Source: Pseudomonadota bacterium (lineage in GTDB: Bacteria > Desulfobacterota > Desulfovibrionia > Desulfovibrionales > Desulfovibrionaceae). From it: a stretch of DNA of 5,939 bases. Location of the stretch: positions 1 to 5,939 of the forward strand of contig JAEXTU010000331.1 in NCBI GenBank assembly GCA_023453335.1, read 5' to 3'. The position numbers and the translations under genes were made by a program. The notes under the pieces were generated by a model. It was not told where the DNA came from, ran no database searches, and saw only the letters and a list, made by a program, of their open reading frames with translations. Below, in pieces: positions 5,915 through 5,939 of the stretch; the first letter of the stretch is position 1, and every line of letters begins with the position of its first letter.

Positions 5915-5939
5915 GGTTGCTGGTTTCGGCGGCGCGGCG

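Overview
The window is GC-rich chromosomal DNA from a bacterium, with third codon positions strongly biased to G or C. The gene types and protein style (a TRAM/4Fe-4S rRNA methyltransferase, a Mog-type molybdopterin enzyme with an extra N-terminal part, a bacterial AMP-forming acetyl-CoA synthetase) would fit a Desulfovibrio-like sulfate reducer. That placement is an impression from protein style and has not been tested. No phage, insertion sequence, CRISPR array, tRNA or rRNA was seen.

Layout from left to right. (1) Positions 1-986, minus strand: the N-terminal two thirds of a 23S rRNA uracil-C5 methyltransferase (RlmD/RumA type), cut by the window edge. (2) Positions 1044-1187, plus strand: a 47-residue single-span membrane protein read divergently from it, with a strong ribosome binding site and followed by a perfect hairpin/T-tract terminator at 1213-1245. 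(3) Positions 1263-2144, minus strand: a complete glucose-1-phosphate thymidylyltransferase (RmlA). (4) Positions 2145-2334: a 190-base divergent intergenic region with an 11-bp tandem repeat and a GC hairpin. (5) Positions 2335-3138, plus strand: a molybdopterin adenylyltransferase (Mog) domain preceded by about 105 residues of unassigned sequence. (6) Positions 3154-3841, plus strand: a compact toxin-antitoxin module with its own sigma70-like promoter, an 8-bp-arm palindrome overlapping the -10 box, a Phd/YefM-family antitoxin and a PIN-domain (VapC-type) toxin with a 4-base overlap. A hairpin terminator at 3854-3886 separates it from the convergent next gene. (7) Positions 3910-5898, minus strand: a complete AMP-forming acetyl-CoA synthetase (Acs), with 41 bases of its leader up to the window edge.

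The genes do not form one pathway. RNA modification, dTDP-sugar synthesis, molybdenum cofactor synthesis and acetate activation are housekeeping functions set side by side in single-gene units facing different ways. The toxin-antitoxin pair is the one accessory-looking element, lodged between mog and acs. The points most worth a second look are the unnamed small membrane protein, the N-terminal extension of Mog, and the promoter/operator design of the toxin-antitoxin module. I do not see evidence for an unknown multi-gene system here.
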